Shown here piece by piece: positions 48,216 to 59,699 of a DNA stretch of 64,000 nt. The translations under genes were made by a program, and so were the position numbers. Under the pieces are notes generated by a model that worked only from the letters and a program-made list of their open reading frames with translations, ran no database searches and had not been told where the DNA came from. Every line of letters starts with the position of its first letter. Position 1 is the first letter of the stretch. This DNA is from Ailanthus altissimus (Eukaryota; Streptophyta; Magnoliopsida; Sapindales; Simaroubaceae), in the NCBI GenBank assembly GCA_946807835.1, contig OX327712.1, positions 19,052,001-19,116,000 on the forward strand. The letters run 5' to 3'.

Positions 48216-49708
48216 CAGTCGTCATGCTACCGGCACTACAGAAAAAATGACCTTTTACGATTGTTAAATAGTCATTGCAAAAGGCTTTTGTGATAGCACT
48301 GCAATGGCAAAAAACCATCGCATATGAGACCTTCGTAAAATTTTACGATGAGTATGTGGTCTTTGTAAAAAGGACTTTTACGATGACTAAGTAGCCGTTG
48401 CAAAAAAGATTTACTTTTGCGACGACTAAATAGTCATTGCAAAAAGTATGCGACACTAGATGTCGCACAAGGGATCGAGGGAAAAAAATAATTTCAACTC
48501 TTTTGCGATGGCTATTTAGCCGTCACAAAAAAGTCTACCAATGAAAAAAAAAAATTTCAAATTTTTTTATGTAAGTTAATTACAAAAATATCAAAAAAAA
48601 TTAATATATTTTTGCATATATAAATTATACAAATATTTAAATAATTAAAATTAATTATATTACAAAATCTTAAAAATAAAGCAACATCAAAATATTTTTC
48701 AAAATTCTCTCTATATGCACCACACATAAATTGACCCATGATTGAAAATTTATGTCATACAAGAACAACCAAAACAATTTCATGATAAGGTTGCTAATAT
48801 TTAAAAAAAGAAGCAGTTTTTATAAATGTCTGAAGCAAGGAGTTGGGTTGATACTTAAACTGTTTAACAAGTATCAACCCACTTAAAGCTTATAAACATA
48901 AGTCATATTCATTTTTTGGTCATACATATATATATATATATATATCTTTTTTTTTTGTGCTTTAATTCACTGGGTATCAACACTCAAAATTAACTTCAAT
49001 AATTCTCTTTAATATTTAAAATACTTCTTAAGTGATGAAATTTCACTACTAATTAAACTATGTTACTTTCCCAAGTGTAGTAATAAAGTCTGAAGATAAA
49101 TACTTAATGCATGCATAATTGACACAAAGCACATAGAGTCAAAATAATGCCAAGATTATCATATGTGGAACTAAAGTTGACATATATGGCTCTTACAGCT
49201 ATGAGGAACTAACGTGTAAAGATTATCATCTTAGTAATGAAAAAGGGAGAAAGACTCTGAAACATGAGACAGTAACAAACCTCTAAGGCATACTTCTGTA
49301 ATGCAAACTCATAAATTAAAGTTAATCAATTTCTTTAAGTGAATTTTGGATTGCTCAACAAACTTGTAAGCCAACATCCTGCACAAATCAAGTTGCAGCA
49401 GTACAAGGAAAATCAGCATGCATATAAGCATAATGGAAATTGAGTAGAAATAAGGAGGAAGGGACTCTCAAAAAGTGTTTTTATATGAATTCATGTGAGT
49501 TTAAAATAAAAAATAAATAAAATTCAAAAAGATCAGGACTAACAATGCCTCTATGAATAGACTTCCTCATGTCTTCTCTATTGCGTCTTCCATATCCTTT
49601 GAAGCAGGGGATTATGTTCAAATTAAGAATCATATCAATTCTTAATGAAATTTCACATTTCAAAATAGACAATGTTGATAAAGTTTTCATGCAAAAATGT
49701 CTCCTTTT

Positions 49709-50121
49709 TGCTGGTAGCTGGCACCGTGTGCCAGCTACACAATTGCTGGCACACGGTGCCAGCAATTTTCCAGCAAGGTGGACAGCCAATTCTTGGCTGT
49801 CCACCATGCTAAACTCTCCCTATAAATGGGAGAGTTTAGCAATTTATTTTTCATTGCAATTTAGAGAGAGTTTCTAAAGTTTTGAGAGAGTTTTTGAGTG
49901 ATTTAAGAGAATTGGGTGTATTGAGATTTTGAGTTGTAAGGCTAAAATACTACAATACTTGTATTCTCCATTTCTGATAATAAAAGATTATTCTGTCTTC
50001 GCCCGTGGACGTAGGCTAAAAGCCGAACCACGTAATCTTATCTTTGTCTTATTTTTATTTTCATTATTTTTCTCAATTTCGCTTTAGCTGCGACCCTGCA
50101 TCACCCCTCAATTTCCCAACA
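49709..50121 (+). repeat. Copia-5 5' LTR with four perfect hairpins in U3
   Basis: 413 bp. Hairpins: 49,714-49,738 (11-bp stem), 49,741-49,767 (12), 49,777-49,805 (13) and 49,808-49,840 (13, loop TATAAAT, the likely TATA box). Confidence 0.95.
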
Positions 50122-50289
50122 AGTGGTATCAGAGCTTCTGGTTGAAGGATGTCACTATTCACGTATACAGTCACTATTCACGTATATAGTTACTATTCAT
50201 ACATACGGTTACTGTTTATACGTATGGGTACTATTCACGTGAAACAGTGGGAGCCGATCCTAGCAGAAAGCAGTTCGTGGTGAAAAGCA

Positions 50290-53200
50290 ATGGCGGAAAA
50301 ATATGAAGTTGAGAAGTTCAATGGAGGTAATTTTACATTGTGGAAAATGAAAATAAAGGCAATTTTAAGGAAAAACAAATACTTAGAAGCAATTGATGAA
50401 AGACCAGCTGGTATCACTGATGATATCAAGTGGAATGAGATTGACGGTAATGCAGTTGCTGATCTGCATCTAGCACTTGCTGATAACGTGCTATCCAGTG
50501 TAGCGGAAAAGAAGACAGCAAAAGAGATCTAGGATACTCTCATAAAATTGTATGAGGCCAAATCTTTGCATAACAAGATCTTCTTAAAAAGGAGATTATA
50601 TACTCTTCGAATGGCAGAATCCACTTCAGTGACAGAGCACATCAACACGTTAAATACTTTATTTTCCCAACTCACTTCCTTGGGGCATAAAATAGAGGCA
50701 GGTGAACGTGCGGAGATTTTACTTCAAAGCCTACCAGATTCGTATGATCAACTCATCATCAACTTGACGAATAATATCCTAACGGAATTCTTAGTCTTCG
50801 ATGATGTTACAGCTGCTGTATTGGGAGAAGAACGAAGACGAAAAAATAAAGAAGACAAACAGGAATGTTCGCAGCAAGCAGAAGCTTTGACAATGATGAG
50901 AGGTAGATCAACAGAACGTGGCCCCAGTGGGAGTCAAAATCATGGTAGACCAAAATCCAGAAGTAAAAAGAACGTCAAATGCTACCATTGTGGCAAGAAA
51001 GGCCATCTGAAGAAGGATTGTTGGGGATTGAAGAAAAGTGCAGAGGACAAACCTCAAGGAAATATTGCAAGCACCTCAGATGATGGTGAAATTTTATACA
51101 GCGAGGCAGCAACAGTTGTTGAAAGCAGAAAATAGTTCTCTGATGTATGGCTCATGGATTCTGGAGCTACATGGCACATGACCTCTAAAAGAGAATGGTT
51201 CCATCAATATGAACCTATCTCTGGAGGATCTGTATATATGTGGGACGATCATGCTTTGAAAATTGCTGGAGTAGGATCCATCAAGATAAAGATGTACGAT
51301 GGTACTGTTCGTATTATCCAGGAGGTGCGACATGTGAAAGGCCTCAAGAAGAATCTTTTGTCATTGGGACAATTAGATAACACTGGGTGTAAGACCCAAA
51401 TTGAAAATGGGATAATGAAAATTCTCACAGGCGTGCTTGTAGTAATGAAGGCAGAAAAGGTTGCTGCAAATTTGTACATGCTTAATGGAGAAACACTGCA
51501 GGAAGGAGATGCATCTGTTGCATCAACTAGTTCAGCAGAAGAGTCAATGATAATGTGGCATCGCAAACTGGGCCATATGTCAGAACGAGGTTTGAAGATT
51601 CTCTCTGATCAAAATTTACTTCCTGGGCTCAAATCGGTTCATTTACCCTTCTGTGAGCACTGTGTCACAAGTAAGCAGCACAGATTAAAGTTCAACACAT
51701 CCAGTTCTAGAAGTAAAGAAATTCTAGAATTGATCCACTCTGATGTTTGGCAAGCACCGGTGATGTCCTTAGGAGGAGCGAGATATTTTGTGTCATTCAT
51801 AGATGATTATTCCAGGAGATGTTGGGTGTATCCAATCAAGAAGAAGTCATATGTGTTTGAAGCTTTCAAAATATTCAGAGCGCGTGTAGAACTTGAATCA
51901 GAAAAGAAGATCAAGTGTTTAAGGACAGATAATGGAAGAGAATATACTGGTGAGGATTTTATTGCATTCTGTCAACAAGAAGGCATTAAGCGGCAATTCA
52001 GCACAGCTTACACGCCTCAGCAGAATGGAGTAGCAGAGTGGATGAACAGAACCTTGTTGGAGAGAACAAGAGCTATGTTGAGAACTGCAGGTTTAGCCAA
52101 GACATTTTGGGCAGAAGCAGTCAAAACCGCCTGTTATGTGGTAAATCGGTCACCATCAACAGCAATCGAGTTGAAGACACCGATGGAGATGTGGACTGGA
52201 AAACCAGTTGATTATTCTCACCTTCATACATTTGGAAGTCCTGTGTACGTGATGTATAATCCCCAAGAAACAACGAAGCTGGATCCAAAATCCAGAAAAT
52301 GCCTTTTCTTGGGATATGCTGATGGAGTCAAGGGGTATCGCCTGTGGGATCCCACTACCCACAAGGTCGTCATCAGCAGAGATGTGATATTTGTAGAAGA
52401 TAAACTGCAAAGGAATGATAAAGATGATAGCACAGTGAAGGAAAATCCAGAGACTACAACGGTACAAATGGAAAATAATCAAGTACAAGAAGATTCAGAT
52501 TCTTCTGAAGCAGCACCAGGGCACGAAGAACAAGAACCAGCAGATTCTGAGGCTACAGATGATCGTCGATCAACTCGTGAGAGACGACCACCAGCGTGGC
52601 ACTCGGAGTATGTCATGGAGGCTCATGTTGCATACTGCCTTCTAATAGAGGATGGAGAGCCAACAACTTTTCAGGAGGCTTTTAAAAGTCAAGATGTTTC
52701 TCTATGGATGACAGCAATGCAAGAAGAGATTGAAGCTTTGCATAAGAATAAAACATGGGAGCTGGTTGCACTGCCATGTGGAAGAAAAGCCATTGGAAAC
52801 AAATGGGTCTACAAGATCAAACGGGATGGCAATGACCAAGTAGAGCGGTATCGTGCGAGATTGGTGGTGAAAGGTTATGTTCAGAAAGAAGGTATTGACT
52901 TTAATGAGATATTTTCCCCTGTGGTTCGACTCACGACAGTCAGAATAGTCTTGGCAATGTGTGCTACATTTGACTTACATCTAGAACAGCTAGATGTGAA
53001 GACAGCTTTTCTTCATGGAGAACTTGAAGAAGAAATTTATATGCTCCAACCAGAAGGTTTTAAAGAAGAAGGAAAAGAGAACTTGGTTTGCAGGTTGAAC
53101 AAATCTCTGTACGGTCTCAAATAGGCGCCGAGGTGTTGGTATAAGAGATTTGATTCCTATATCATCAGCCTTGGATACAACAGACTTAGTTCAGACCATT

Positions 53201-54219
53201 GTACATACTACAAAAGGTTTGAAGATGATAATGATTTCATTATTTTACTGTTGTACGTGGATGACATGTTGGTGGTAGGCCCCAACAAAGATCGAGTCCA
53301 AGAATTGAAGGCACAGTTGGCTAGGGAATTTGATATGAAGGACTTGGGACCAGCAAACAAGATTCTAGGGATGCAAATTCACCGAGATAGAAATAACAGG
53401 AAGATTTGGCTTTCTCAGAAGAACTACTTAAAGAAAATCTTGTGGCGCTTCAACATGCAAGATTGTAAGCCAATTAGTACCCCACTCCCTGTTAATTTCA
53501 AGTTATCCTCTAAGATGTGTCCTAACAAAGAAGCAGAGAGGAACGAGATGTCTCGAGTACCATATGCATCAGCAGTGGGAAGTTTAATGTTCGCTATGAT
53601 TTGTACCAGACCAGACATTGCACAAGCAGTGGGAGCAGTTAGTAGATACATGGCGAATCCTGGTAGAGAGCATTGGGGTTGTGTCAGGAGGATCCTTAGA
53701 TACATGAAGGGTACCTCAGATGTTGCTTTATGTTACGGAGGATCAGATTTTATTGTTAAGGGCTATGTGGATTCAGATTTTGCAAGAGATCTTGATAAAA
53801 GAAAATCCACTACTGGTTATGTGTTTAAACTTGCAGAAGGAGCTGTAAGCTGGGTTTCGAAACTGCAAACTGTTGTGGCATTATCTACTACAGAAGCAGA
53901 ATACATGGCAGCTACACAAGCTTGCAAGGAAGCAATTTGGATACAAAGATTACTGGAGGAGCTCGGGCACAAGCAAGAGAAAGTTGAATTGTTTTGTGAC
54001 AGTCAGAGTGCCTTGCACATTGCAAGGAATCCAGCTTTTCATTCAAGAACGAAGCACATAGGTGTTTAATATCACTTTATTCGTGAAGTGGTAGAAGATG
54101 GAAGTGTGGATATGAAAAAAATTCATACAGATGATAACCTTGCAGATGTGATGACCAAGCCCATCAATATCAACAAGTTTGTATGGTGTAGATCCTTGCA
54201 TGGCCTAGCAGACACGTAG
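50290..54219 (+). pseudogene. Copia-5 gag-pol polyprotein with four in-frame stops
   Basis: One register of 1,310 codons, ATG 50,290 to TAG 54,217-54,219. Gag: YEVEKFNGGNFTLWKMK and the CCHC knuckle CYHCGKKGHLKKDC (about 50,980-51,021). Protease: LMDSGATWHM (about 51,150). GAG-pre-integrase: WHRKLGHMSERGL. Integrase: FIDDYSRRCWVY, LRTDNGREY and TPQQNGVAE. Reverse transcriptase: ARLVVKGYVQKEGIDF and LLYVDDMLVVG (about 53,250). RNase H: KSTTGYVF, then EAEYMAATQACKEAIW. Stops: TAG 50,530-50,532, TAG 51,133-51,135, TAG 53,122-53,124, TAA 54,067-54,069. There are no frameshifts, so decay is recent and by point mutation. Lineage resembles Tork/Tnt1-type copia. Confidence 0.94.
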
Positions 54220-54297
54220 GCAACATGGCATTGGCGAAGAAGAAAAAATGGTGTGGAAAATTGATTGATTCTCAATCAAATCTCCAAGTGGGAGAAA

Positions 54298-54710
54298 TGC
54301 TGGTAGCTGGCACCGTGTGCCAGCTACACAATTGCTGGCACACGGTGCCAGCAATTTTCCAGTAAGGTGGACAGCCAATTCTTAGCTGTCCACCATGCTA
54401 AACTCTCCCTATAAATGGGAGAGTTTAGCAATTCATTTTCCATTGCAATTTAGAGAGAGTTTCTAAAGTTTTGAGAGAGTTTTTGAGTGATTTGAGAGAA
54501 TTGGGTGTATTGGGGTTTTGAATTGTAAGGCTAAAACACTACAATACTTGTATTCTCCATTTCTGATAATAAAAGATTCTTCTGTCTTCGCCCGTGGACG
54601 TAGGCTAAAAGCCGAACCACGTAATCTTGTCTTTGTCTTATTTTTATTTTCATTATTTTTCTCAATTTCGCTTTAGCTGCGACTTTACATCACCCCTCAA
54701 TTTCCCAACA
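54298..54710 (+). repeat. Copia-5 3' LTR
   Basis: 413 bp. Hairpins 1, 2 and 4 of the 5' copy are unchanged; the third has one mismatch (ttagctg for ttggctg). Confidence 0.95.
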
Positions 54711-55029
54711 CTTTTAACACCAAAGCTGAATGATAAAATTTGTTGACTTTAGATCACACTAGCAAACATAAATCAAGCCACTGTCATTGCAATCTTCTTA
54801 GACAAACCCGTTATGGGAGTTTGTACAAATGCAATAACAGAATGAACAGAAGCTCTCCTCTCCATATATGACCGTGCAGCTTTCTCTCTTTTCGTTTCCT
54901 ATCAAAAATCAAAACCACTTTACTAAATTTGAATAACATTAACCTGACAAAAAAAACTTAACTGGTAAAGTATAGGACTTTAAAATAAAATTAAGAAAAG
55001 AGCTATCAGTAATTAAATGTTATTAAAAG

Positions 55030-55400
55030 TTACAAAGCACAAAATTCATGTCGATTCGACCGTGTAAGAGTTTCAAACACGTCTAGCAATAGTCGAGACT
55101 GTGACAAAAGCAGCGGTGTCACATAGAAAAGAGAGGAATCCAGAGATAATAGGCTTTGTTCATCCAAGAGCAGATGCTCTGGAACCTTAATCGCGCTGTG
55201 AGCACACACAATGGCGACTTTGACCATCAGCGCCGAGATGAGCATTGATTCGGTGCTGGTCAAGAAAAAGATGACCATTGTCAGCACAACCAAGAGCTTG
55301 AGGGTATCGCTGCCACAAAACATGCGGATGAGAAGGAGTAAGGGCAATTCAAACGGCCGAAAGAAGTAAAGGAAGATCTACGCTTCTAGAAGGAAGAGGA
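55030..55400 (-). pseudogene. PRA1-family (prenylated Rab acceptor) C-terminal fragment
   Basis: Minus-strand frame 55,347-55,030, extended upstream to about 55,400 across one TAG. It reads IFLYFFRPFEL, two hydrophobic blocks (LLVVLTMVIFFLTS and ALMVKVAIVCAHSAIKVP), and EHLLLDEQ. PRA1 proteins of plants end in transmembrane pairs followed by a VPEDLFLDEQ-type motif; the match in order and wording is clear. PRA1 proteins sit in endomembranes and act with Rab GTPases. The piece is less AT-rich than its surroundings and lies inside CACTA-like element b near its right end, so it is a captured host gene fragment. The N-terminus is missing. Confidence 0.75.
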
Positions 55401-55745
55401 GGACGAGGAGAGAGAAAAGATGGGAGAGAGGAGAGGAAGTGAGGACGATGGCAAAGAGAGTTACGTAATTGACCTTAAAGTATGAGAGGTTATTATGGAT
55501 CTAGGAGTAGGCTTCGGTGAGGGAATATCAAAAAATATTTAAGTGAATGTCACAGGGAAAAGCAATGTTTATTGATAGAGGCATGGTAGAATTGATAAAT
55601 AGATTTATTGATAGATAATGAAGTAAATTTTGAAAACCGCAACAATAAGCTAATGAAACATAAAGTCATTTGGCTGATGTTATTTGTGACGGCTGGTTCA
55701 ACTGTCGTACATGGGTCACAAATAACTCTTTTTTGTGTTGTGCGG

Positions 55746-56125
55746 CATAGTTATCAATAAGTCTGTTGTTGATGGCAGAGGTTGTAAATGTTTCAAGTGT
55801 TTATCTGCCGTCGTTCTGCTTTCTTGTATAAGGTAAAATTTCACCTTGAATGAAATAATTGAAGGCATATAAAGTTTGAGCTTTTAAAAACTACTATGTT
55901 TGTATTTGTTGTCAAAACCACCGATACTAAATTGAATTGTGGAGGACCATGGTTGTTCGTCATGTTTCCACAGCATCAACATCTAATAACTCTATAGAAA
56001 AGTATTTAGTCTCTTCATCCTTTTAGTTTTTTATAATAATTAAACAAATTAACAAAAATCTTTTTGAAACTATAAGAGCTTTGTATTATACCATTATAAT
56101 CAAATATATACAGTTTTTATATTTT
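55746..56125. other. Continuation of the SSP5 3' flank
   Basis: Host sequence resumes after the CGG duplication. 55,930-56,055 matches the flank of SSP4 at 47,395-47,510 (ccatggtt, then catctaataactc, tctcttcatc and ataattaaacaaa). No gene. Confidence 0.6.
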
Positions 56126-56129
56126 TCAC

Positions 56130-57620
56130 ATGGTATTAAAGTTTTAATTCTTTCACTATTTCTTTATTTAGTTTTTGAGGACTTGTTGGAAGTTCACTAT
56201 AATCTTGTCTGAATGGCATTGGAAGTTTACCGAAAGTTACACGTAATCAATATCACTTTGCTTAGGACATTTAGAACTCATTGGTCATTCGAATGCATTA
56301 GAATCACGTCGATCAATGACTAACGTAGCCTATACATGCCATTAAAATATTTTGGCCCCATTTATTGTCGTCTTAGATCCAATCATTTCTTTTTTACTCA
56401 TACATCCTTACCACTAGTGCTAAATTACTCCACGTCCACCAATCTATTCATCCTTAGTGTTCTTTTACTGAATCTGCCTTAAATTTACAATAAGGGGCTT
56501 TTGTAAACTATTCAACATTTTAGGATCAAATTGTATGTTTTTATATTTTAGGATAATTATGCAATTTATAAATGTTTTAAGGTTATTCTACAATTATATA
56601 TTAGTTTGGGGACATTCTATAATTTAAAAAAAATTTAGGGTTATTTTGTAATTGTCACAAGTTTTAAGGTTATATTGTAATTCTCTAAAATGTAGGAGCT
56701 AGTTTGCAATTTTAAGAGTTGAGGAGTTAAAATTGTACATTTTGTTTTCTAATTTATTTTGATCTATTACTTTTTTCCTTTCTAATTTCTCAATGTCGTA
56801 TCTTTATCAACTCTGCTTCGCTTAAGACATGTCACTATTGTTACCTAGTCATCTAATTCTTAATTGTCCAACATGTAAGTACATAATATATCAATAGCTT
56901 GGACTTAGTTATTATAAAAAAGACTATCTTAACAAAGAGAAATTATCTCAAGACTTTTTTTACGAAACCTATTATTACCGTTGTTCAAGATAGTGTGGGT
57001 CCCTCTTCCAACTTGACTAGTGATCTTAAGTTTTTTACTTTGCCATCTTCTTTAGAACTTTGGTTAACCCTCCACTTCAGCTAATCTTGAATCTTTACTC
57101 CATCAACTCCTATTGAACTATAGTAAACCTTCAATTTCTGCTTCTTTTAGTGTTTTAGGTAATTCTTCTTGGCATTTTGGTTATGCATTTTACAATCATA
57201 TAACTTCTGATCCTATGATTTTCTTTTATATATTTCTTGCATCTTATTTACCCTAGATTCAAACTGCCAATGGTACTTTCATGAATATTACTCATGCTGG
57301 TCAAATGTCCTGCTCTAATCTTTTGTTATTCAACACTTTTCTCATTCCCTAACTCACATTAAATCTTTTATCTATTAATCAGCAATGCAAATTTGGTCTT
57401 AGCATCTTGTTGAATACTTTTAGTTATTGTATGTAAGATCTAGAGATAGATCAGACACTTGGAATAAGCCATAAGTTTTCCATTTGTATGAGCTTATCTT
57501 TTTAGATTATCCTCTCTACACCCTTTGTATATAGCATCTAACTTTACATTATCTTCATTACATCTTCAACATTCTTGTTTAGGTCATGTGTTAATCAATC
57601 GCATGCTTGAGTTGCGGTGC
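56130..57620 (+). pseudogene. Copia-6: gag-pol fragment
   Basis: A degraded primer site (tggtattaaagt) lies near 56,134. From about 57,130 to 57,430 the plus strand reads copia protease and downstream sequence: IQTANGTFMNITHAGQM, then FLIP, LTLNLLSINQ, CKFGLSIL, and later LEIDQTLG. A GAG-pre-integrase remnant LGHVLINRMLEL is near 57,590. Stops break all pieces. Confidence 0.65.
56518..56725. repeat. Diverged short tandem repeats
   Basis: Phrases of the type ttttaaggttattntgtaatt recur about seven times at roughly 20-40 base spacing, with strong divergence. Non-coding. Confidence 0.6.
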
Positions 57621-58019
57621 CTAGGCGTTGACCTGGTCTACACCGCGGGCTGAACCCCTCAGCGCCCATGTTTTTGAATTCTGTCTTCTTTCATCCATTG
57701 GGTGCATTCTCTGCCATGTGTCATCTTCTTATTGATCTTGACTAAAAAAACTAACTATGATTTTTACCAATTTTTACAAAATCATTTCACATCAATGATT
57801 CAAGTATAACCCATCCTAAATAAATTATTACCTTCGTGACTTAATGCGAATGGAGATGAAAATTTCTCGTAGGGTTTAAGGTTTCTTAATCTGTGTAGCT
57901 TTACCCCTCTCTCTACCACACATAAATAATTTTAGTCTTAAACACCTCTATATTATTGATCAATTTTAACCAAAGGTTTCAATAATACTTGATGGATTTA
58001 AGGATTTACAGTACTGTTT

Positions 58020-58049
58020 GAAGAAGAAGAAGAAGAAGAAGAAGAAGAA
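58020..58049. repeat. (GAA)n microsatellite
   Basis: Ten perfect GAA units. Confidence 0.95.
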
Positions 58050-58334
58050 AGTGTAAAGATGAGGAAAGTATAAATAGGAGACTTAGGAAAAATTTTGATA
58101 TATTTAAGAAAATTAGTCACAAAGCGACATCGTTTTGTAAGGTTCTTTTTTTTTTAATCTTTTCCCTTTAAAACATCGTCGTTTTAGAGATTTTTTTTTT
58201 AATTTCTTCCCCAAAATAATGGCTAGGGGAAGATTGATAAGCCCCCAAAATAACATCGTTTTGGGGATTTAGTTTTTTTCTTTACTTCCCAAAACATAAG
58301 TGTTTTTTGGTGTATTTTTAACAAGTTTTAAAAA

Positions 58335-58865
58335 ATTCTCCTGGCATAGATCTACTTGTTGTTAATAGATCAATAAGATTATTGTTTCAATAGATAACTC
58401 TTCTATAAAGTTCATTAATATCCGAACTCATTAGTTTACCTCCATCTATCTAAATGATCGGTCTCAACTCAAGAGGAAGGACAGGTAATAGACATAAAAC
58501 CATTCACTCTGGTTCTATATTTGTTTGAAGAAAATGCTTAGTTAATTCCATATATCTAACCAAAAAATTCCTTCTTCTAATTTTTCAATCTTCCCATTCA
58601 TTACCTGTTGGTCATTCTTCCCCCAATTCTTTCCATTCTACCAAGGAAGAATTTATAATAATTTACAAATCTAGACTAGCTAATTGCTTCTAGATAGCAA
58701 TAGTTCTAGTAGAAATTTCTCAGTTGCGAAACATATCAAAACCTTAGATATTAATAAAAAGTGGGATGTTATATTTACAGGATTAGATTTCATATTCAAA
58801 TGAATCTCTTTGTCATTAAAAAGTAGGTTTTTTTAGCTATAGACCTAGGAAAAGAAAAATTGGGA
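58335..58865 (-). pseudogene. rpoC1: Plastid-derived rpoC1 fragment (NUPT)
   Basis: The minus strand encodes a decayed stretch of the plastid RNA polymerase beta' subunit. From high to low coordinates it reads SIAKKTYFL, EYEI, NIPLFIN, SLVEWKELGE, then MVLCLLPVLPLELRPII, IDGGKLMSSDINELYRRVIY, NLIDLLTTSRSMPGE. Many codons have become stops by G-to-A or C-to-T changes, the usual decay of methylated transferred plastid DNA. It is colinear with the plastid gene over about 530 bases. Confidence 0.9.
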
Positions 58866-59369
58866 TAGGAAATCTTTGATTTTTCCTCTTTCTATATCCA
58901 TATCCCATAGGTACAACATTTGAATCAATAGAGAACATTTTCTTTAGCATCTATATGAATCAATATTATTCCATTCCAATTCCTTCTCGATACCTTCCAA
59001 GGAAAATTTTGAATTGGATCCTAAGAGCTTGTCCATGCAATTATGCATTCTTCGAATAGAAATTCATTTTTTAAAGATCCATCATCTGGGATCCCTGGGG
59101 AAGAGGATCAAGTTGGCCCGTGCAAATAATTTAATGCACTTTCTCCCTTTAACCCGTTAAGAAAAATATGACAAAAGAAAAACAAATTCATGGACAGACC
59201 TCATGTCTCCATCCCATAGCAACTACGAGATCACCCTAAGGACATCTTCTGTATCCAGGGGTTGTTGACTGACCATAGAACCCTACTAAATAAGTGTAAT
59301 CCATTAGTTGTCCATTCTTAAGTTGGGCAATAAGGGTCGGAAAAAGGTAATTACTCATTCTTAAAACCA
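58866..59369. other. Plastid inverted-repeat-derived sequence (NUPT)
   Basis: ttccattccaattccttctc, ccatgcaattatgcattctt, catgtctccatcccatagca and ggttgggcaataagggtcgg-like phrases match, from memory, non-coding plastid inverted-repeat DNA around the rRNA operon region, with transitions throughout. At least two separate plastid pieces may be joined here, with a break near 59,080. The exact plastid origin needs an alignment. Confidence 0.6.
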
Positions 59370-59690
59370 TATGCAAAAGCAATGCTAAGACGAATTTTCA
59401 ACAGGCTTGGGGAGCTTATTGATAATTTAGGTCTTATAGATACCCACGTAATACTCCTTATTCATAAACCAACGCCTGCCTTTCTATAATTAGATATTAA
59501 ATTGTTTAATTTTGAAATAGGAATTAAAATAATAGATCTTTTACCTCCTTATCCTTAGGGGAAAAACTAGAGTATTCAGGGGAGCTGGGGTGAATAAAAT
59601 AGTACTCATTATAGAATTGATCAACAACATTACCAAAGCTCATAGGAGTGTATTCGTATTTGGCAGTTGGTGAATGCACTTTATAGAGAA
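59370..59690 (+). pseudogene. atpB: Plastid-derived atpB fragment (NUPT)
   Basis: The plus strand reads RRIFNRLGELIDNLGLIDTH, then [30 protein letters not shown], and shifted remnants of the P-loop region. This is the ATP synthase beta subunit with stops and a frameshift. rpoC1 and atpB are not adjacent in plastid genomes and the two pieces lie in opposite orientations here. Confidence 0.87.
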
Positions 59691-59699
59691 ATAACATTT

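Larger units (their letters stand above)
49709..54710 (+). mobile_element. Copia-5: copia retrotransposon nested in CACTA-like element b
   Basis: 5.0 kb, plus strand. Two 413 bp LTRs (49,709-50,121; 54,298-54,710) differ at 14 sites by eye (3.4%), of which 13 are transitions. Perfect target duplication CTTTT at 49,704-49,708 and 54,711-54,715. Initiator-Met primer site tggtatcagagc at 50,124-50,135; purine tract just before 54,298. A single uninterrupted reading register spans gag to RNase H but contains four stop codons. Confidence 0.96.
48234..55742. mobile_element. CACTA-like element b, carrying a PRA1 fragment and nested Copia-5
   Basis: Left end CACTACAGAAAAAA; the right end read on the minus strand is CACAACACAAAAAA, about 12 of 14 matching. 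A perfect 3 bp target duplication CGG lies at 48,231-48,233 and 55,743-55,745, the length typical of CACTA elements. At the left end, units of the form TTTTGCGACGACTAAATAGTCATTGCAAAAAG recur in diverged form (48,250-48,540), as subterminal repeats. Excluding Copia-5 it is about 2.5 kb with no transposase, so it is non-autonomous. It inserted just after SSP5. Confidence 0.8.

Noticed and set aside
49481..49877. Frames of 102-108 codons on both strands around the Copia-5 LTR start
   Set aside because: Produced by the palindromic hairpins of the LTR, which give mirrored open frames.
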